DNA of 64,000 nt from Cognatishimia sp. WU-CL00825. GTDB lineage: Bacteria; Pseudomonadota; Alphaproteobacteria; Rhodobacterales; Rhodobacteraceae. The stretch's first letter is position 1, and each line of letters opens with the position of its first letter. The DNA is taken from NCBI RefSeq assembly GCF_040364665.1, contig NZ_BAABWX010000004.1, positions 62,001-126,000 on the forward strand, read 5' to 3'. Below the pieces are notes generated by a model, which made no database searches, was not told the DNA's origin, and saw only the letters and a program-made list of their open reading frames with translations. The translations under genes were made by a program, and so were the position numbers. Positions 16,440 to 25,145 of the stretch are shown here, in pieces.

Positions 16440-17379
16440 GTTTATGAACCTCCGCCGCCTAGATCTGAATTTACTGGTGGTCTTTGATGCCATCTATGCA
16501 GAACGCAACATCACTCAAGCTGGTCACAAAATCGGATTGTCACAACCAGCGGTGTCCAATGCGCTTTCCCGCTTTCGGCACGTCATTGGTGACGAACTTT
16601 TTGTGCGCGGGCCCAAAGCACTGCTGCCCACCCGGCGGGCCCGTGACATTGCAGGCCCGATCCATGCAATCCTGACCGAACTCAGCACGGTGCTGGATGA
16701 TGCGCCCTTTGATCCGCGGACCGCACAGGATGTGATCTCGATCGCCATGGTGGATTTCTTTGAAACGCTGATGCTGCCCCGCCTTATGGCATTTCTGGAC
16801 AAAAACGCGCCGGGCATTCGCCTGCGCCTGATCCCGTCGTTTGGCCGATCTATTGACTATCTGGACAACGGCGAGGTTGATATCGCCATTGCTTCGTTTG
16901 GCCACCCGCCCGACCGATTTGGAAAGCAAACACTGATGGTCGCCAACTATGCCTGCGTCATGCGCAGGTCACATTCCTTGGCAACGCAAACCATGTCTGT
17001 CAAAAACTTTGCCCAGGCACGTCACCTACTGCTGAGTCCCAAGGGTGATATGCGCGGCTTTGTAGATACTGAACTGGCTAAAATGGGGCTTGCGCGTCAG
17101 GTGTGTTTGACGGTTACAGGGTTTTTGGCCGCCAGCGAAGTATTGCTGCAAACGGACACAGTCATGACTGCACCCGAACCCGTAGCCGACAAATTGGCGC
17201 TACATCCAGATCTGATCAAACTGCCGTGTCCGATAGTGGCCCCCAAAGACCACATGCGCCTGGACGCTATTTGGCACAAACGACACTTTGGCCATGCGAT
17301 GGGGCAATGGTTTCTTCAGACGCTTGCAGAAATTGCGCAGCAGATAACCGGACCCGAAACGCCGGCAAAACCCGCCTGA
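16438..17379 (+). CDS. LysR-family transcriptional regulator
   Basis: This 313-residue regulator has an N-terminal helix-turn-helix (LNLLVVFDAIYAERNITQAG, then SQPAVSNALSRFRHVIGDELFVR) and a periplasmic-binding-protein-like effector domain from about residue 90. The start MFMNLRRLDLNLL offers two adjacent ATGs (16438 and 16444). The order DLNLLVVFDAI with RGPKALLPTRRA resembles the NodD/LeuO-like subgroup that often controls a divergent enzyme. The divergent SDR gene at 15591-16349 is the obvious candidate target. Confidence 0.88.
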   Translation: MFMNLRRLDLNLLVVFDAIYAERNITQAGHKIGLSQPAVSNALSRFRHVIGDELFVRGPKALLPTRRARDIAGPIHAILTELSTVLDDAPFDPRTAQDVISIAMVDFFETLMLPRLMAFLDKNAPGIRLRLIPSFGRSIDYLDNGEVDIAIASFGHPPDRFGKQTLMVANYACVMRRSHSLATQTMSVKNFAQARHLLLSPKGDMRGFVDTELAKMGLARQVCLTVTGFLAASEVLLQTDTVMTAPEPVADKLALHPDLIKLPCPIVAPKDHMRLDAIWHKRHFGHAMGQWFLQTLAEIAQQITGPETPAKPA

Positions 17380-17404
17380 GACAGCGCCACGCGGCGCGTC
17401 ATTA

Positions 17405-17532
17405 GTTGCCGCGTTCAACCGGAAAAGGCTGCTATCGAATCGTACAATTCAGGCGCTGAAACGTACAAATTGTACAAATAACCTAAAATTAAACGCCCGT
17501 TCGATCACGCGGCAACCGTTTCGCCGCGAAAC
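17405..17532. repeat. inverted repeat and hairpin between lysR and hemC
   Basis: GTTGCCGCGT (17405-17414) recurs inverted as ACGCGGCAAC (17507-17516), enclosing about 92 bases with several GTAC-containing blocks such as ATTGTACAAAT. A separate hairpin GTTTCG-CCG-CGAAAC lies at 17518-17532 right at the hemC stop and may help end transcription of the convergent genes. No open frame is supported here. Confidence 0.35.
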
Positions 17533-17534
17533 CT

Positions 17535-18491
17535 CTAGCGGTGGTCAAAAAAGCCGTCACCTGCCTCAGCCAGCAAGGCTTCCCCCAGTTCTCGCCCCAG
17601 TTTTTCAGCCTGATCCAAGGGGGCAATACCTTCGGTCTGCAAGCGCTGCGAGCCATCGGTTTTCAGGATTTCGCCGCGTAAATGAACCTGCGTGCCTTTG
17701 ATTTCTGACAGGGCTGCAATCGGTGTTTCACAAGACCCATCCAAAGCCCGCAAAAAGGCCCGTTCACACACCACTCTTGTGCCTGATTCCGCGTGATGAA
17801 TCGCAGCTAGCATTTGCCGAGCCATCTCATCGTCAGACCGGCACTCAATGCCAATGGTGCCCTGTGCCACAGCAGGCAACATATCGTCAGGTTCAATCGC
17901 CGAAGCCGCCTTGTCTGCCATGCCCAAACGGGTCAGGCCAGCCATGGCCAAAAACGAGCAATCCGCGACGCCATCTTCAAGTTTTTTCAAGCGTGTCTGT
18001 ACGTTACCTCGAAATTCAACCACCTGCAGATCCGGGCGTTTTGTCATCAATTGGGCCTTGCGGCGCAGCGATGATGTGCCCACAGTGGCCCCTTGTGGCA
18101 AGTCAGACAGGCTGTTGTATTTGGCTGAGATAAACGCATCCCGCACATCTTCGCGGGGCAGGAAAGTCTCTAGAACCAAACCCTCGGGCTGCTCGGTCGG
18201 CATGTCTTTGGTGGAATGCACTGCAATGTCGATATCGCCGCGCAGCATCGCCTCTTCGATCTCTTTGGTGAACAGGCCTTTGTTGCCGATTTCCTTGAGC
18301 GGGCGATCCGCATTGATCATCTGCCGGTCATCCCCCGTCGTGTGGATCACTTCGATCAGAAACGCCGCTTCGGGCAACCCAAAAGCCGCCATAAGACGAT
18401 CACGGGTTTCATAAGCCTGGGCCAAAGCCAAAGGAGAACCACGGGTGCCAATTTTCAGCGGCGAGTCGGGGGAGGGCAAATTACGTGTCAT
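17535..18491 (-). CDS. hemC: hydroxymethylbilane synthase (porphobilinogen deaminase)
   Basis: HemC joins four porphobilinogen molecules into hydroxymethylbilane on a covalent dipyrromethane cofactor. The cofactor cysteine is C254 in GSCETP. Other family marks are the IGTRGSPLALAQ start, HSTKDMPTEQP, GTSSLRRKAQL and RGNVQTRLKKL. The length of 318 is normal. It is divergent from hemE across about 115 bases, so both may be set by one control region. The ATG at 18491 has no strong ribosome-binding site. Confidence 0.96.
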   Translation of the reverse strand: MTRNLPSPDSPLKIGTRGSPLALAQAYETRDRLMAAFGLPEAAFLIEVIHTTGDDRQMINADRPLKEIGNKGLFTKEIEEAMLRGDIDIAVHSTKDMPTEQPEGLVLETFLPREDVRDAFISAKYNSLSDLPQGATVGTSSLRRKAQLMTKRPDLQVVEFRGNVQTRLKKLEDGVADCSFLAMAGLTRLGMADKAASAIEPDDMLPAVAQGTIGIECRSDDEMARQMLAAIHHAESGTRVVCERAFLRALDGSCETPIAALSEIKGTQVHLRGEILKTDGSQRLQTEGIAPLDQAEKLGRELGEALLAEAGDGFFDHR

Positions 18492-18605
18492 ACAAGGGGT
18501 CTAATCGCGCCAGATTGTCCTGACAAGCGCATTAGAACGCTGTTGGCCTTGACATCTTGCCGCTGGCGCTAGACCTAGCTGAAGACTTATTTAATGAGGT
18601 GGACC

Positions 18606-19643
18606 ATGGCACAGCAAAAAACCATCCTTCGGGCGCTCGCAGGCGAGACGCTGCCAACCCCTCCGATCTGGATGATGCGCCAAGCGGGCCGCTATCTGCC
18701 AGAGTACCGCGCCACTCGGGCGCAGGCCGGTGACTTTCTAAAGCTTTGTTATAACTCGGAATTGGCCGCCGAAGTGACGTTGCAGCCGATCCGGCGCTAC
18801 GGCTTTGATGCCTCTATCCTTTTTGCTGATATTTTGCTGCTGCCTCAGGCGCTTGGCGCGGATCTATGGTTTGTCACTGGCGAAGGTCCACGTCTGTCGA
18901 CCATCAACGCTCAGGCGGATTTTGACAGGCTCAAACCAGCTGACGCCGTACATGAAAAACTCGCACCGATTTATGAAACCGTAAAAATTCTGCGGCGCGA
19001 GCTGCCACAAGAAACCACGTTGATCGGATTTGCGGGTGCCCCCTGGACGGTGGCCACCTATATGATTGCTGGCCGTGGCACCCCTGATCAGGGGCCAGCC
19101 CACGAACTAAAAGACGAAAACCCGGCGCTTTTTCAGCAGGTTATTGATCTGCTTGTAGACGGCACAATTGAATATCTTTCGCAGCAGATTGAAGCAGGCG
19201 CCGAAGTCATCAAGCTGTTTGACAGCTGGGCCGGTTCGTTGAAAGGCGCAGATTTTGACCGATATGCCTTGGAACCCACCAAACGCATTATTGCCGCGCT
19301 AAAGTCGCGCTATCCAGAGACACCGATCATTGCTTTCCCAAGGGGTGCCGGCGAAAGATACATTGGTTTCGCAGAGGCAACCGGTGCGGATTGTGTTGCC
19401 TTTGATGACAGCGTCACCGCCGAATGGGCCGCCGCCAATATCCAAGCTGACAGCTGCGTTCAAGGCAATCTGGCCTCGTCCCATATGGTAACCGGTGGTG
19501 ACGCCTTGGTGACTGAAACCCAGCGCATCGTCAAAGCGTTATCGGCTGGGCCGCATATCTTCAATCTGGGGCATGGTATTACACCTGATGCAGATCCAGA
19601 AAATGTGCAGTTGATGATTGATACGGTTCGGGCTTCAGGTTGA
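18606..19643 (+). CDS. hemE: uroporphyrinogen decarboxylase
   Basis: HemE removes four carboxyl groups from uroporphyrinogen III to make coproporphyrinogen III, the substrate of the hemF product in this window. The signature [16 protein letters not shown] carries the substrate-binding arginines. [20 protein letters not shown] and the GHGI motif near the end confirm it. I start at ATG 18606, with a GAGGT site five bases before; an ATG four codons upstream is open but lacks a site. Its last bases overlap the convergent LytTR gene by nine bases. Confidence 0.96.
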   Translation: MAQQKTILRALAGETLPTPPIWMMRQAGRYLPEYRATRAQAGDFLKLCYNSELAAEVTLQPIRRYGFDASILFADILLLPQALGADLWFVTGEGPRLSTINAQADFDRLKPADAVHEKLAPIYETVKILRRELPQETTLIGFAGAPWTVATYMIAGRGTPDQGPAHELKDENPALFQQVIDLLVDGTIEYLSQQIEAGAEVIKLFDSWAGSLKGADFDRYALEPTKRIIAALKSRYPETPIIAFPRGAGERYIGFAEATGADCVAFDDSVTAEWAAANIQADSCVQGNLASSHMVTGGDALVTETQRIVKALSAGPHIFNLGHGITPDADPENVQLMIDTVRASG

Positions 19644-20561
19644 CGTTTCCGTATTTGCAGCGGCTCGGTCGACCAACGCCCGTTTCAACTGCGGGGCATG
19701 CGCACGGCTGACTGGCCAAATCGCGCCATCGGTGGCAATCACGCGCGGGTTGCCGTTTTCATAAACCAGTCGGTCCATCTCGGTCCAACTCAGCCAAAGC
19801 GAACGATGCACCCGCATGCCCTTGCTAGGGTCCATGCGTTCAATGGCCGAGGTCAAGGCGAGCGGCAAAGTATGCGCCCCCAATTTGGTTGAAATCTGAA
19901 TGTATTTATCCTGCGCTTCTATGATCCGAATGTCTCCGCGAATGGCATGGGGTAAAAGCGGCTGCAATTGATCGTATTGTTCGGCTCGGAATTTAGGAAT
20001 GACGCTAAGATCGTAACCCGCGGCGTTTATCACGGCCAAGAATTTCTCTTCTACTGTGGAAAGATACACATAAGCAGCAGCCCAAGAGAGAATCGTTAAT
20101 GCCGATACTGCTGTCAGATAGGTCCGAAGCGCGCCAAATTCCGCAACATATACATCTGGGATGACCTGCAGAATAATTGCTGAAAAGATAACATTGCCCA
20201 AGAACAGGCCAATCATTGCATCAAACAGTAAAGCCACGCCAAAAGGGGCCAATTTGGCGCAAATAAAAGTCGAGACATTGTTGCTGAATACGATCATGGC
20301 TGCGGTATATGCCAAAGTCCCCAAAAAACGCACAATAAACGGAATGCTGGCAAGCGCTAGAGGTTCCATAATGGCGAGTAGCAAGGACGGGAACATCACG
20401 ACAATGAGAATGTTGATCTGGCGTAGGGCCAAAAAGGCCTCACGCCGCAATGCTTTGGTCAAAGCGATGTCTCTGGATGTTATTTTGAGAAGGTCTGAAC
20501 CCAGAACACGGCCAAGCCGCTTGTTCATTTTTGCCAGCCAGATCTTTGGTCTAAATTTCAT
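19635..20561 (-). CDS. membrane-anchored LytTR DNA-binding regulator
   Basis: This 308-residue protein has about four hydrophobic helices between residues 45 and 170 and a C-terminal LytTR DNA-binding domain (residues about 205-300). The domain is seen in [31 protein letters not shown] and [11 protein letters not shown], the RxHRS motif being typical of LytTR recognition. There is no receiver domain, so it resembles the alphaproteobacterial membrane-LytTR group rather than a two-component regulator. It may sense a membrane cue directly. Targets are unknown. The start is uncertain: the ATG at 20528 is also possible. Confidence 0.8.
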   Translation of the reverse strand: MKFRPKIWLAKMNKRLGRVLGSDLLKITSRDIALTKALRREAFLALRQINILIVVMFPSLLLAIMEPLALASIPFIVRFLGTLAYTAAMIVFSNNVSTFICAKLAPFGVALLFDAMIGLFLGNVIFSAIILQVIPDVYVAEFGALRTYLTAVSALTILSWAAAYVYLSTVEEKFLAVINAAGYDLSVIPKFRAEQYDQLQPLLPHAIRGDIRIIEAQDKYIQISTKLGAHTLPLALTSAIERMDPSKGMRVHRSLWLSWTEMDRLVYENGNPRVIATDGAIWPVSRAHAPQLKRALVDRAAANTETST

Positions 20562-20727
20562 GTTGTCGTCTGGGGCCCATTTGCCATGATTCTGCTCGAG
20601 GTTCGCGTATCCATAAACTCAGATCTTTTAGGTCTCTGCTTGACGTCGGGTCAAGCAACCAAAAGGAGAGAAGTTTCTAAATTTGCGCGTCCTTCACGAG
20701 AAACACACAACGTTGGTCGCGCGAGTT

Positions 20728-20755
20728 TTGATGTGTTTCGCGAAATTTGTATAAC
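20728..20755 (+). promoter_or_regulatory. sigma-70-type promoter candidate
   Basis: TTGATG (20728-20733) and TATAAC (20750-20755) are separated by 16 bases. Both match the -35 and -10 consensus well for an alphaproteobacterium. The predicted start is near 20762. No supported coding sequence follows on this strand before the terminator at 20902-20937. Confidence 0.45.
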
Positions 20756-20761
20756 TTTACA

Positions 20762-20937
20762 AATACTTCCGTCGTAAAAACAGTTTGACGCTGTTGGTTG
20801 GTAAAGCGGTGAACTTTCAGGGTGATTCTATCACCTCGAGGTCACTTTTGTAGCGTATCGAGTTCTTTTTTACAGTTGCCAGGGAAGCCCGACTCCGTCG
20901 CGAGAAGGTCATTGTAACACATGACCTTCTCAGTTTT
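20762..20937 (+). ncRNA. candidate small RNA ending in a strong terminator
   Basis: About 175 bases lie between the promoter candidate and the terminator. They contain an AACAG/CTGTT hairpin near 20780 and a tight GGTGAT-TCT-ATCACC hairpin near 20820-20835. They show no reading frame with a plausible start. The nearest plus-strand gene upstream is hemE, more than 1 kb away behind an opposite-strand gene, so the terminator implies an independent transcript. I do not recognise the RNA family. The rest of the 20562-21047 gap holds the LytTR upstream region and the 3' flank of tRNA-Met; I see no gene in it. Confidence 0.45.
20902..20937 (+). terminator. Rho-independent terminator
   Basis: A perfect 10-bp stem GAGAAGGTCA/TGACCTTCTC (20902-20911 with 20922-20931), a 10-nt loop and an AGTTTTT tail are seen. 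The T tract lies on the plus-strand side only, fixing the direction of transcription. Confidence 0.8.
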
Positions 20938-21047
20938 TCGCATTCACAACCGCCTATTCAGCCGAAAGCGGGCTTTGCTCACAACAATGGGCAAAGGCTC
21001 TGCACGGTGGCGGCTGGCCTGTAGCTTGGCTATCTAGGGGAAGAAAA

Positions 21048-21124
21048 TGGTGGCGTGGGGGAGACTTGAACTCCCGACCTATCGATTATGAGTCGATCGC
21101 TCTAACCAACTGAGCTACCGCGCC
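21048..21124 (-). tRNA. tRNA-Met (anticodon CAT), elongator type
   Basis: On the minus strand the 77-nt gene begins GGCGCGGTAGCTCAG, has the anticodon arm ATCGA-CTCATAA-TCGAT and the T arm GGGAG-TTCAAGT-CTCCC, and ends with an encoded CCA. The CAT anticodon fits elongator methionine; a lysidine-modified isoleucine tRNA is less likely given the acceptor. The acceptor stem has a C5-A68 mismatch (GGCGCGG against CCACGCC). It does not carry initiator features. It stands alone, upstream of nothing on its own strand. Confidence 0.92.
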
Positions 21125-21319
21125 ACGGTGCGCCGGGGTTTAGTTTAGCCCATCAAAAGCGTCAAGCGGAAAGCGACGCAATTTCGCACGAATTCCCGAT
21201 TTTTGTGATCCGTGCACCGCTCCTGTCTCTTTCGTGCAGATTTGCGCATGTAGATTATGCATTTCCGCGCATTGGTTTGACGCAAAAGCTCAAGTACAAC
21301 AGCGACAAAGGGGATTTCT

Positions 21320-22249
21320 ATGAATTCTATTGTCGACATACAGGACCTGAAAAAGGTCTATGAAGGTGGGTTTGAGGCTCTAAAAGGCGTCACTCTGGCC
21401 ATCAAGCAAGGTGAGATCCTTGCTTTGCTTGGACCAAATGGCGCGGGAAAAACGACATTGATCTCAACGGTTTGTGGCATTTCAACAGCGACGAGCGGCT
21501 CGATCCACGTTGGTGGCCATTGTGTGACGAACGAATTTCGTGCGGCCCGCAATTTGATTGGCCTGGTGCCTCAAGAGGTAAATCTAGAGCCTTTCGAGAC
21601 CGTTATGAACACAGTGCGGTTTTCACGCGGGCTGTTTGGCAAAAAGCGTGATGATGGGTTAATCGAAAAAATCCTGCGCCAACTTTCTTTGTGGGATAAA
21701 CGCAAAAGCCGCATCATGGAATTGTCCGGTGGCATGAAACGACGAGTTTTGATCGCCAAAGCGCTAAGCCATGAACCCCGTGTGTTGTTTCTGGACGAGC
21801 CCACTGCGGGCGTTGATGTGGAACTGCGCAAAGATATGTGGGAAATCGTGGCGGGGCTCAAACAGGATGGGGTGACCATCATTTTGACCACGCATTACAT
21901 CGAAGAAGCCGAAGCCATCGCGGACAGGGTTGGTGTGATCAACAAGGGCGAGCTGTTGTTAATCGAAGAAAAAGCCGCCCTGATGGAGCGGCTGGGTCAA
22001 AAGCAATTGCGCGTAGAGTTGCAAGAGGCTGTAGAAGAGCTGCCAAAGGCGCTGAACAATCATGATCTTGCATTGGCAGAAGACGGTACATCGGTTGTCT
22101 ATACCTATGACACGCGCGCCGAGCGCACCGGCATCACCGCGCTGTTGGCTGATATGGCTGGGGCAGGGCTGGTGCTGCGGGATTTACAGACAGAACAGAG
22201 CAGCCTTGAAGACATCTTTGTTGGATTGGTGAAGGAGGGGCAGTCATGA
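21320..22249 (+). CDS. ABC-2-type transporter ATP-binding protein
   Basis: This nucleotide-binding subunit of an ABC exporter has Walker A GPNGAGKT at residues 38-45, a Q-loop in [12 protein letters not shown], the signature [15 protein letters not shown], Walker [14 protein letters not shown] and the switch histidine in [11 protein letters not shown]. The C-terminal 80 residues form a DUF4162-like extension seen in NodI/DrrA-type ATPases. An AAAGGGG site precedes ATG 21320. Its end overlaps the permease start by four bases. The exported substrate is not evident; relatives move lipids, polysaccharides or drugs. Confidence 0.92.
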   Translation: MNSIVDIQDLKKVYEGGFEALKGVTLAIKQGEILALLGPNGAGKTTLISTVCGISTATSGSIHVGGHCVTNEFRAARNLIGLVPQEVNLEPFETVMNTVRFSRGLFGKKRDDGLIEKILRQLSLWDKRKSRIMELSGGMKRRVLIAKALSHEPRVLFLDEPTAGVDVELRKDMWEIVAGLKQDGVTIILTTHYIEEAEAIADRVGVINKGELLLIEEKAALMERLGQKQLRVELQEAVEELPKALNNHDLALAEDGTSVVYTYDTRAERTGITALLADMAGAGLVLRDLQTEQSSLEDIFVGLVKEGQS

Positions 22250-23007
22250 ACTGGACCGCAATCAAAGCCATCTATGTTTTCGAAATGGCGCGGTTTTTCC
22301 GCACCCTGGCGCAAAGCTTTATTTCACCGGTGATTTCGACGTCGCTGTATTTTGTGGTGTTTGGTGCCGCCATCGGCAGCCGCATTCAGGAAGTTGATGG
22401 GGTCAGTTATGGCGCGTTCATTGTGCCCGGATTGATCATGCTTTCAATCATCACTCAGGCGATTTCGAATGCCTCGTTTGGGATCTATTTTCCAAAATTC
22501 ATTGGTACGTTTTATGAATTGCTCTCCGCCCCGGTGAATTTCCTTGAAATTGTTGTGGGCTATGCGGGAGCCGCAGCCACAAAGGCTTTGTTTATCGGCG
22601 TGGTCATACTTGCCACCGCAGGTTTGTTTGTGGATCTTAGCATTCAACATCCAATCGCCATGCTGGCCTTTATGATGCTCACTTGCATTAGCTTTTCGCT
22701 CTTTGGGTTTATCATTGGGATCTGGGCCAAGAATTTTGAACAACTTCAGCTCGTGCCATTGTTGATCGTGACCCCCTTGGTCTTTTTGGGCGGCTCGTTT
22801 TATTCGATCTCTATGTTGCCTCCATTTTGGCAAACGGTCACATTGTTCAATCCGGTGGTCTATCTGATTTCGGGCTTCCGTTGGGCTTTCTTTGGGCTGG
22901 TGGATGTTCCGATCGGGTTGAGCTTGCTGGCCATTGCCGGGTTCACAGGGCTTTGCTTGGCTGGGGTTTGGTGGATCTTCAAGACTGGCTGGCGCATCCG
23001 CAGCTAA
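22246..23007 (+). CDS. ABC-2-type transporter permease
   Basis: This 253-residue inner-membrane permease of the ABC-2 family has six predicted helices. It contains [19 protein letters not shown] and [20 protein letters not shown], which match the NodJ/DrrB-type ABC-2 domain, followed by [19 protein letters not shown], the usual amphipathic region. It is translationally coupled to the ATPase at ATGA. Together they would form an exporter with two copies of each subunit. No substrate-synthesis genes are adjacent. Confidence 0.9.
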   Translation: MNWTAIKAIYVFEMARFFRTLAQSFISPVISTSLYFVVFGAAIGSRIQEVDGVSYGAFIVPGLIMLSIITQAISNASFGIYFPKFIGTFYELLSAPVNFLEIVVGYAGAAATKALFIGVVILATAGLFVDLSIQHPIAMLAFMMLTCISFSLFGFIIGIWAKNFEQLQLVPLLIVTPLVFLGGSFYSISMLPPFWQTVTLFNPVVYLISGFRWAFFGLVDVPIGLSLLAIAGFTGLCLAGVWWIFKTGWRIRS

Positions 23008-23049
23008 GAAGCTCTGCGGTCTTTAAAGGACAATTGCCCTATTATTGTT

Positions 23050-23112
23050 CTTGACCAAAATACCTGTGGGGGGGCGCAAAATTTATTTTGCGGCGCGGGG
23101 GCGACAGCCCCC
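23050..23112. repeat. intergenic motif with two hairpins (copy A)
   Basis: CTTGACCAAAATACC (23050-23064) is followed by the hairpin CGCAAAAT-TT-ATTTTGCG (23075-23092) and then GGGGGC-GACA-GCCCCC (23097-23112). A 14-of-15 match to the first block occurs at 41185-41199, also between genes. It looks like a dispersed intergenic element of the lineage. No promoter or reading frame is clear. Confidence 0.5.
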
Positions 23113-23195
23113 TGCGACCCAGTCAACATGGCGCAATTGCATCGTTGAAGAAAATGTGAGCCAGAGCTTCTTGTTTGCGGTGCTGGGCAGGTTAT

Positions 23196-24002
23196 ATGCC
23201 TGTTATGAAACGTTGGATCCCCTTTACAAAGAAAGCGCCGTCCGTATCGGTTTTGCGCTTGTCTGGTGTGATTGCTGCAGGCGGTCGTGGCCAGCTAAAC
23301 GATCAGACTCTAGCTCCCTTGATTGAAAAAGCTTTCAAAAAAGGCAAACCCGCCGCGGTGGCGCTGATCATCAACTCGCCGGGCGGTTCGCCCGTGCAAA
23401 GCTCTTTGATTGGCGCGCGCATTCGACGTTTGGCTGAAGAAAAAGATATACCGGTTGTTGCATTTGTTGAAGATGTGGCCGCCTCTGGAGGCTATTGGCT
23501 GGCGGCGGCTGCTGACGATATATTTGTCGATGAATCCTCTGTTGTTGGGTCAATCGGCGTGATTTCTGCCGGCTTTGGCGCCCATGAGTTTCTTGGAAAA
23601 CACGGGATCGAACGGCGGGTGCACACCGCAGGAAAGTCCAAATCGATGATGGATCCTTTCCGTCCGGAAAAAGAAGAAGATGTGGCCCGTTTGACGGGCA
23701 TCCTTGGCCAAATCCATGAAAATTTTATCGATCATGTGAAGCAGCGCCGGGCGGGTAAATTGTCAGAAGACCCGGATTTGTTCACTGGAGAGATTTGGAT
23801 TGGTAGTAAGGCGGTCGCGCAAGGCCTGGCTGATGGGGTTGGCCATATTGTGCCAGTGCTTAAGGAACGTTTCGGCGAGGATGTGCGGTTCCGCATCTAC
23901 GGCGCCAAGCGCTCGATTTTGCAAAGGTTTGGCGCGCAGCTTGCACAGGATGCCCTTTCCGGGATAGAGGAACGCGCAGAATATGCGCGGTTCGGGCTTT
24001 GA
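23196..24002 (+). CDS. S49-family (SppA/SohB-like) peptidase
   Basis: This membrane-associated or periplasmic serine protease of the signal-peptide-peptidase family uses a Ser/Lys dyad. The nucleophile is S97 in VAASGGYW and the base is probably K149 in GKSKSMMDPF. The IINSPGGSPVQS turn and the SVVGSIGVISAGF stretch are also typical. It is short (268 residues), a single-domain type, with no clear signal peptide or membrane helix; the N-terminus MKRWIPFTKKAPSVSVLRLSG resembles homologues. I start at ATG 23196, which has an AGGTT site. Its 3' end overlaps a 62-codon gene. Confidence 0.87.
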   Translation: MPVMKRWIPFTKKAPSVSVLRLSGVIAAGGRGQLNDQTLAPLIEKAFKKGKPAAVALIINSPGGSPVQSSLIGARIRRLAEEKDIPVVAFVEDVAASGGYWLAAAADDIFVDESSVVGSIGVISAGFGAHEFLGKHGIERRVHTAGKSKSMMDPFRPEKEEDVARLTGILGQIHENFIDHVKQRRAGKLSEDPDLFTGEIWIGSKAVAQGLADGVGHIVPVLKERFGEDVRFRIYGAKRSILQRFGAQLAQDALSGIEERAEYARFGL

Positions 24003-24171
24003 TGTGATTACGAAGATTGTCCTTTTGTTTCTGGTAGGCATCGCGGTGCTGGCCATGTTCGGTAAGATAACTTACCCGGGCAAAAAGCAATTGGACGCGC
24101 GTAAATGTCCTTCTTGTGGGCGGTTTAAGATCGGCAAAGGGCCCTGTGCCTGCCGCAACAAAAAGGGCTAA
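23983..24171 (+). CDS. small membrane protein with zinc-ribbon-like CPxCG...CxC tail
   Basis: This is a 62-codon frame. A single hydrophobic helix (KIVLLFLVGIAVLAMFG) is followed by a basic linker and the cysteine-rich end KCPSCGRFKIGKGPCACRNK, which can bind one zinc ion through C-x2-C and C-x-C. It starts inside the last codons of the S49 gene, so translation may be coupled. A GTG at 24004 just past the S49 stop is an alternative start. Function is not known. A role with the upstream peptidase is inferred from overlap only. Confidence 0.75.
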   Translation: MRGSGFDVITKIVLLFLVGIAVLAMFGKITYPGKKQLDARKCPSCGRFKIGKGPCACRNKKG

Positions 24172-24176
24172 GCACA

Positions 24177-25145
24177 ATGCTCGTATGGCTAACAGCCGGC
24201 TTGGGTTTGATCATTCTGCTTCTGGCTGGGGACGCTTTGGTGCGCGGCGCCGTGAACCTAAGTCTGCGTGTCGGCATTCCTGCTTTGATCGTCAGCCTGA
24301 CGATTGTGGCCTTCGGGACATCCGCGCCGGAATTGTTAATTGCGATCAGCGCGATCGAAGACAATGCGCCTGGTCTGGCGTTAGGCAACGTGGTTGGCTC
24401 TAATACCGCAAATATATTGTTGGTACTTGGCTTGCCTGCGATCATGTCGCGTCTGCACACCAGCGTGTGTGACACCCGTAAGAACTATGTGTTTATGCTG
24501 GGGGCAACTGCCCTGTTTATTGCATTGGCGTTTTGTGGCGTTTTCAACTGGATCAGTGGATTGATTTTGCTGACAGCGCTGGCCTTTGTTCTGGGAGATG
24601 CGTTTCTAATGGCGCGCAACCATCGACGTGGTTGCAAAGCTGCTGCAGCCGCAGGCGCGGTTGACGAACCGGATGATCTTGAAGGGGCTGACCCTGATAT
24701 GCCCTGGTGGAAGATCGGCATGTTTTTGGTGTTGGGGCTAATCGGTTTGCCGTTGGGAGCAGATTTGCTGGTGGACAGTGCCGTAGACATTGCTCGCCAG
24801 TTCCATGTACGCGAAACCGTTATTGGTCTGACCTTGATTGCATTGGGCACAAGCCTGCCAGAATTGGCAACCACAGTGATGGCCGCTCTGCGCCGTCAAG
24901 CGGATGTGGCGCTGGGCAACGTCATCGGGTCCAATATGTTTAACCTTTTGGCGATCACCGGCATCGCCAGCCTTGTTGGGCCCATTCCTGTAGATCCATC
25001 GTTTTTGCGTTTTGATCTGTGGGTTATGGCTGGCGCAAGCCTGCTGATATTGCCTTTTGTCTGGTTCAGAGCCGATATTACCCGTCGTTGGGGCGTGCTT
25101 TTGACCGCGCTATATGGCGTTTATATCGTTGTCGTTCTGCTGTGA
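24177..25145 (+). CDS. calcium/sodium antiporter (YrbG family)
   Basis: This Ca2+/cation exchanger superfamily membrane protein of 322 residues has about ten helices in two inverted halves. The alpha-repeat ion-binding motifs are both intact: VAFGTSAPELLIAISA with GNVVGSNTANIL, and ALGTSLPELATTVMA with GNVIGSNMFNLL. The acidic loop between the halves (residues about 150-170, DEPDDLEGADPD) is cytoplasmic. It begins five bases after the zinc-ribbon gene, so the S49 gene, the mini-protein and the antiporter are probably co-transcribed. Confidence 0.92.
   Translation: MLVWLTAGLGLIILLLAGDALVRGAVNLSLRVGIPALIVSLTIVAFGTSAPELLIAISAIEDNAPGLALGNVVGSNTANILLVLGLPAIMSRLHTSVCDTRKNYVFMLGATALFIALAFCGVFNWISGLILLTALAFVLGDAFLMARNHRRGCKAAAAAGAVDEPDDLEGADPDMPWWKIGMFLVLGLIGLPLGADLLVDSAVDIARQFHVRETVIGLTLIALGTSLPELATTVMAALRRQADVALGNVIGSNMFNLLAITGIASLVGPIPVDPSFLRFDLWVMAGASLLILPFVWFRADITRRWGVLLTALYGVYIVVVLL

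Noticed and set aside
20586..20777. A 63-codon plus-strand frame in the gap before tRNA-Met.
   Set aside because: No ribosome-binding site or family likeness, and it ends inside the promoter candidate at 20728-20755.
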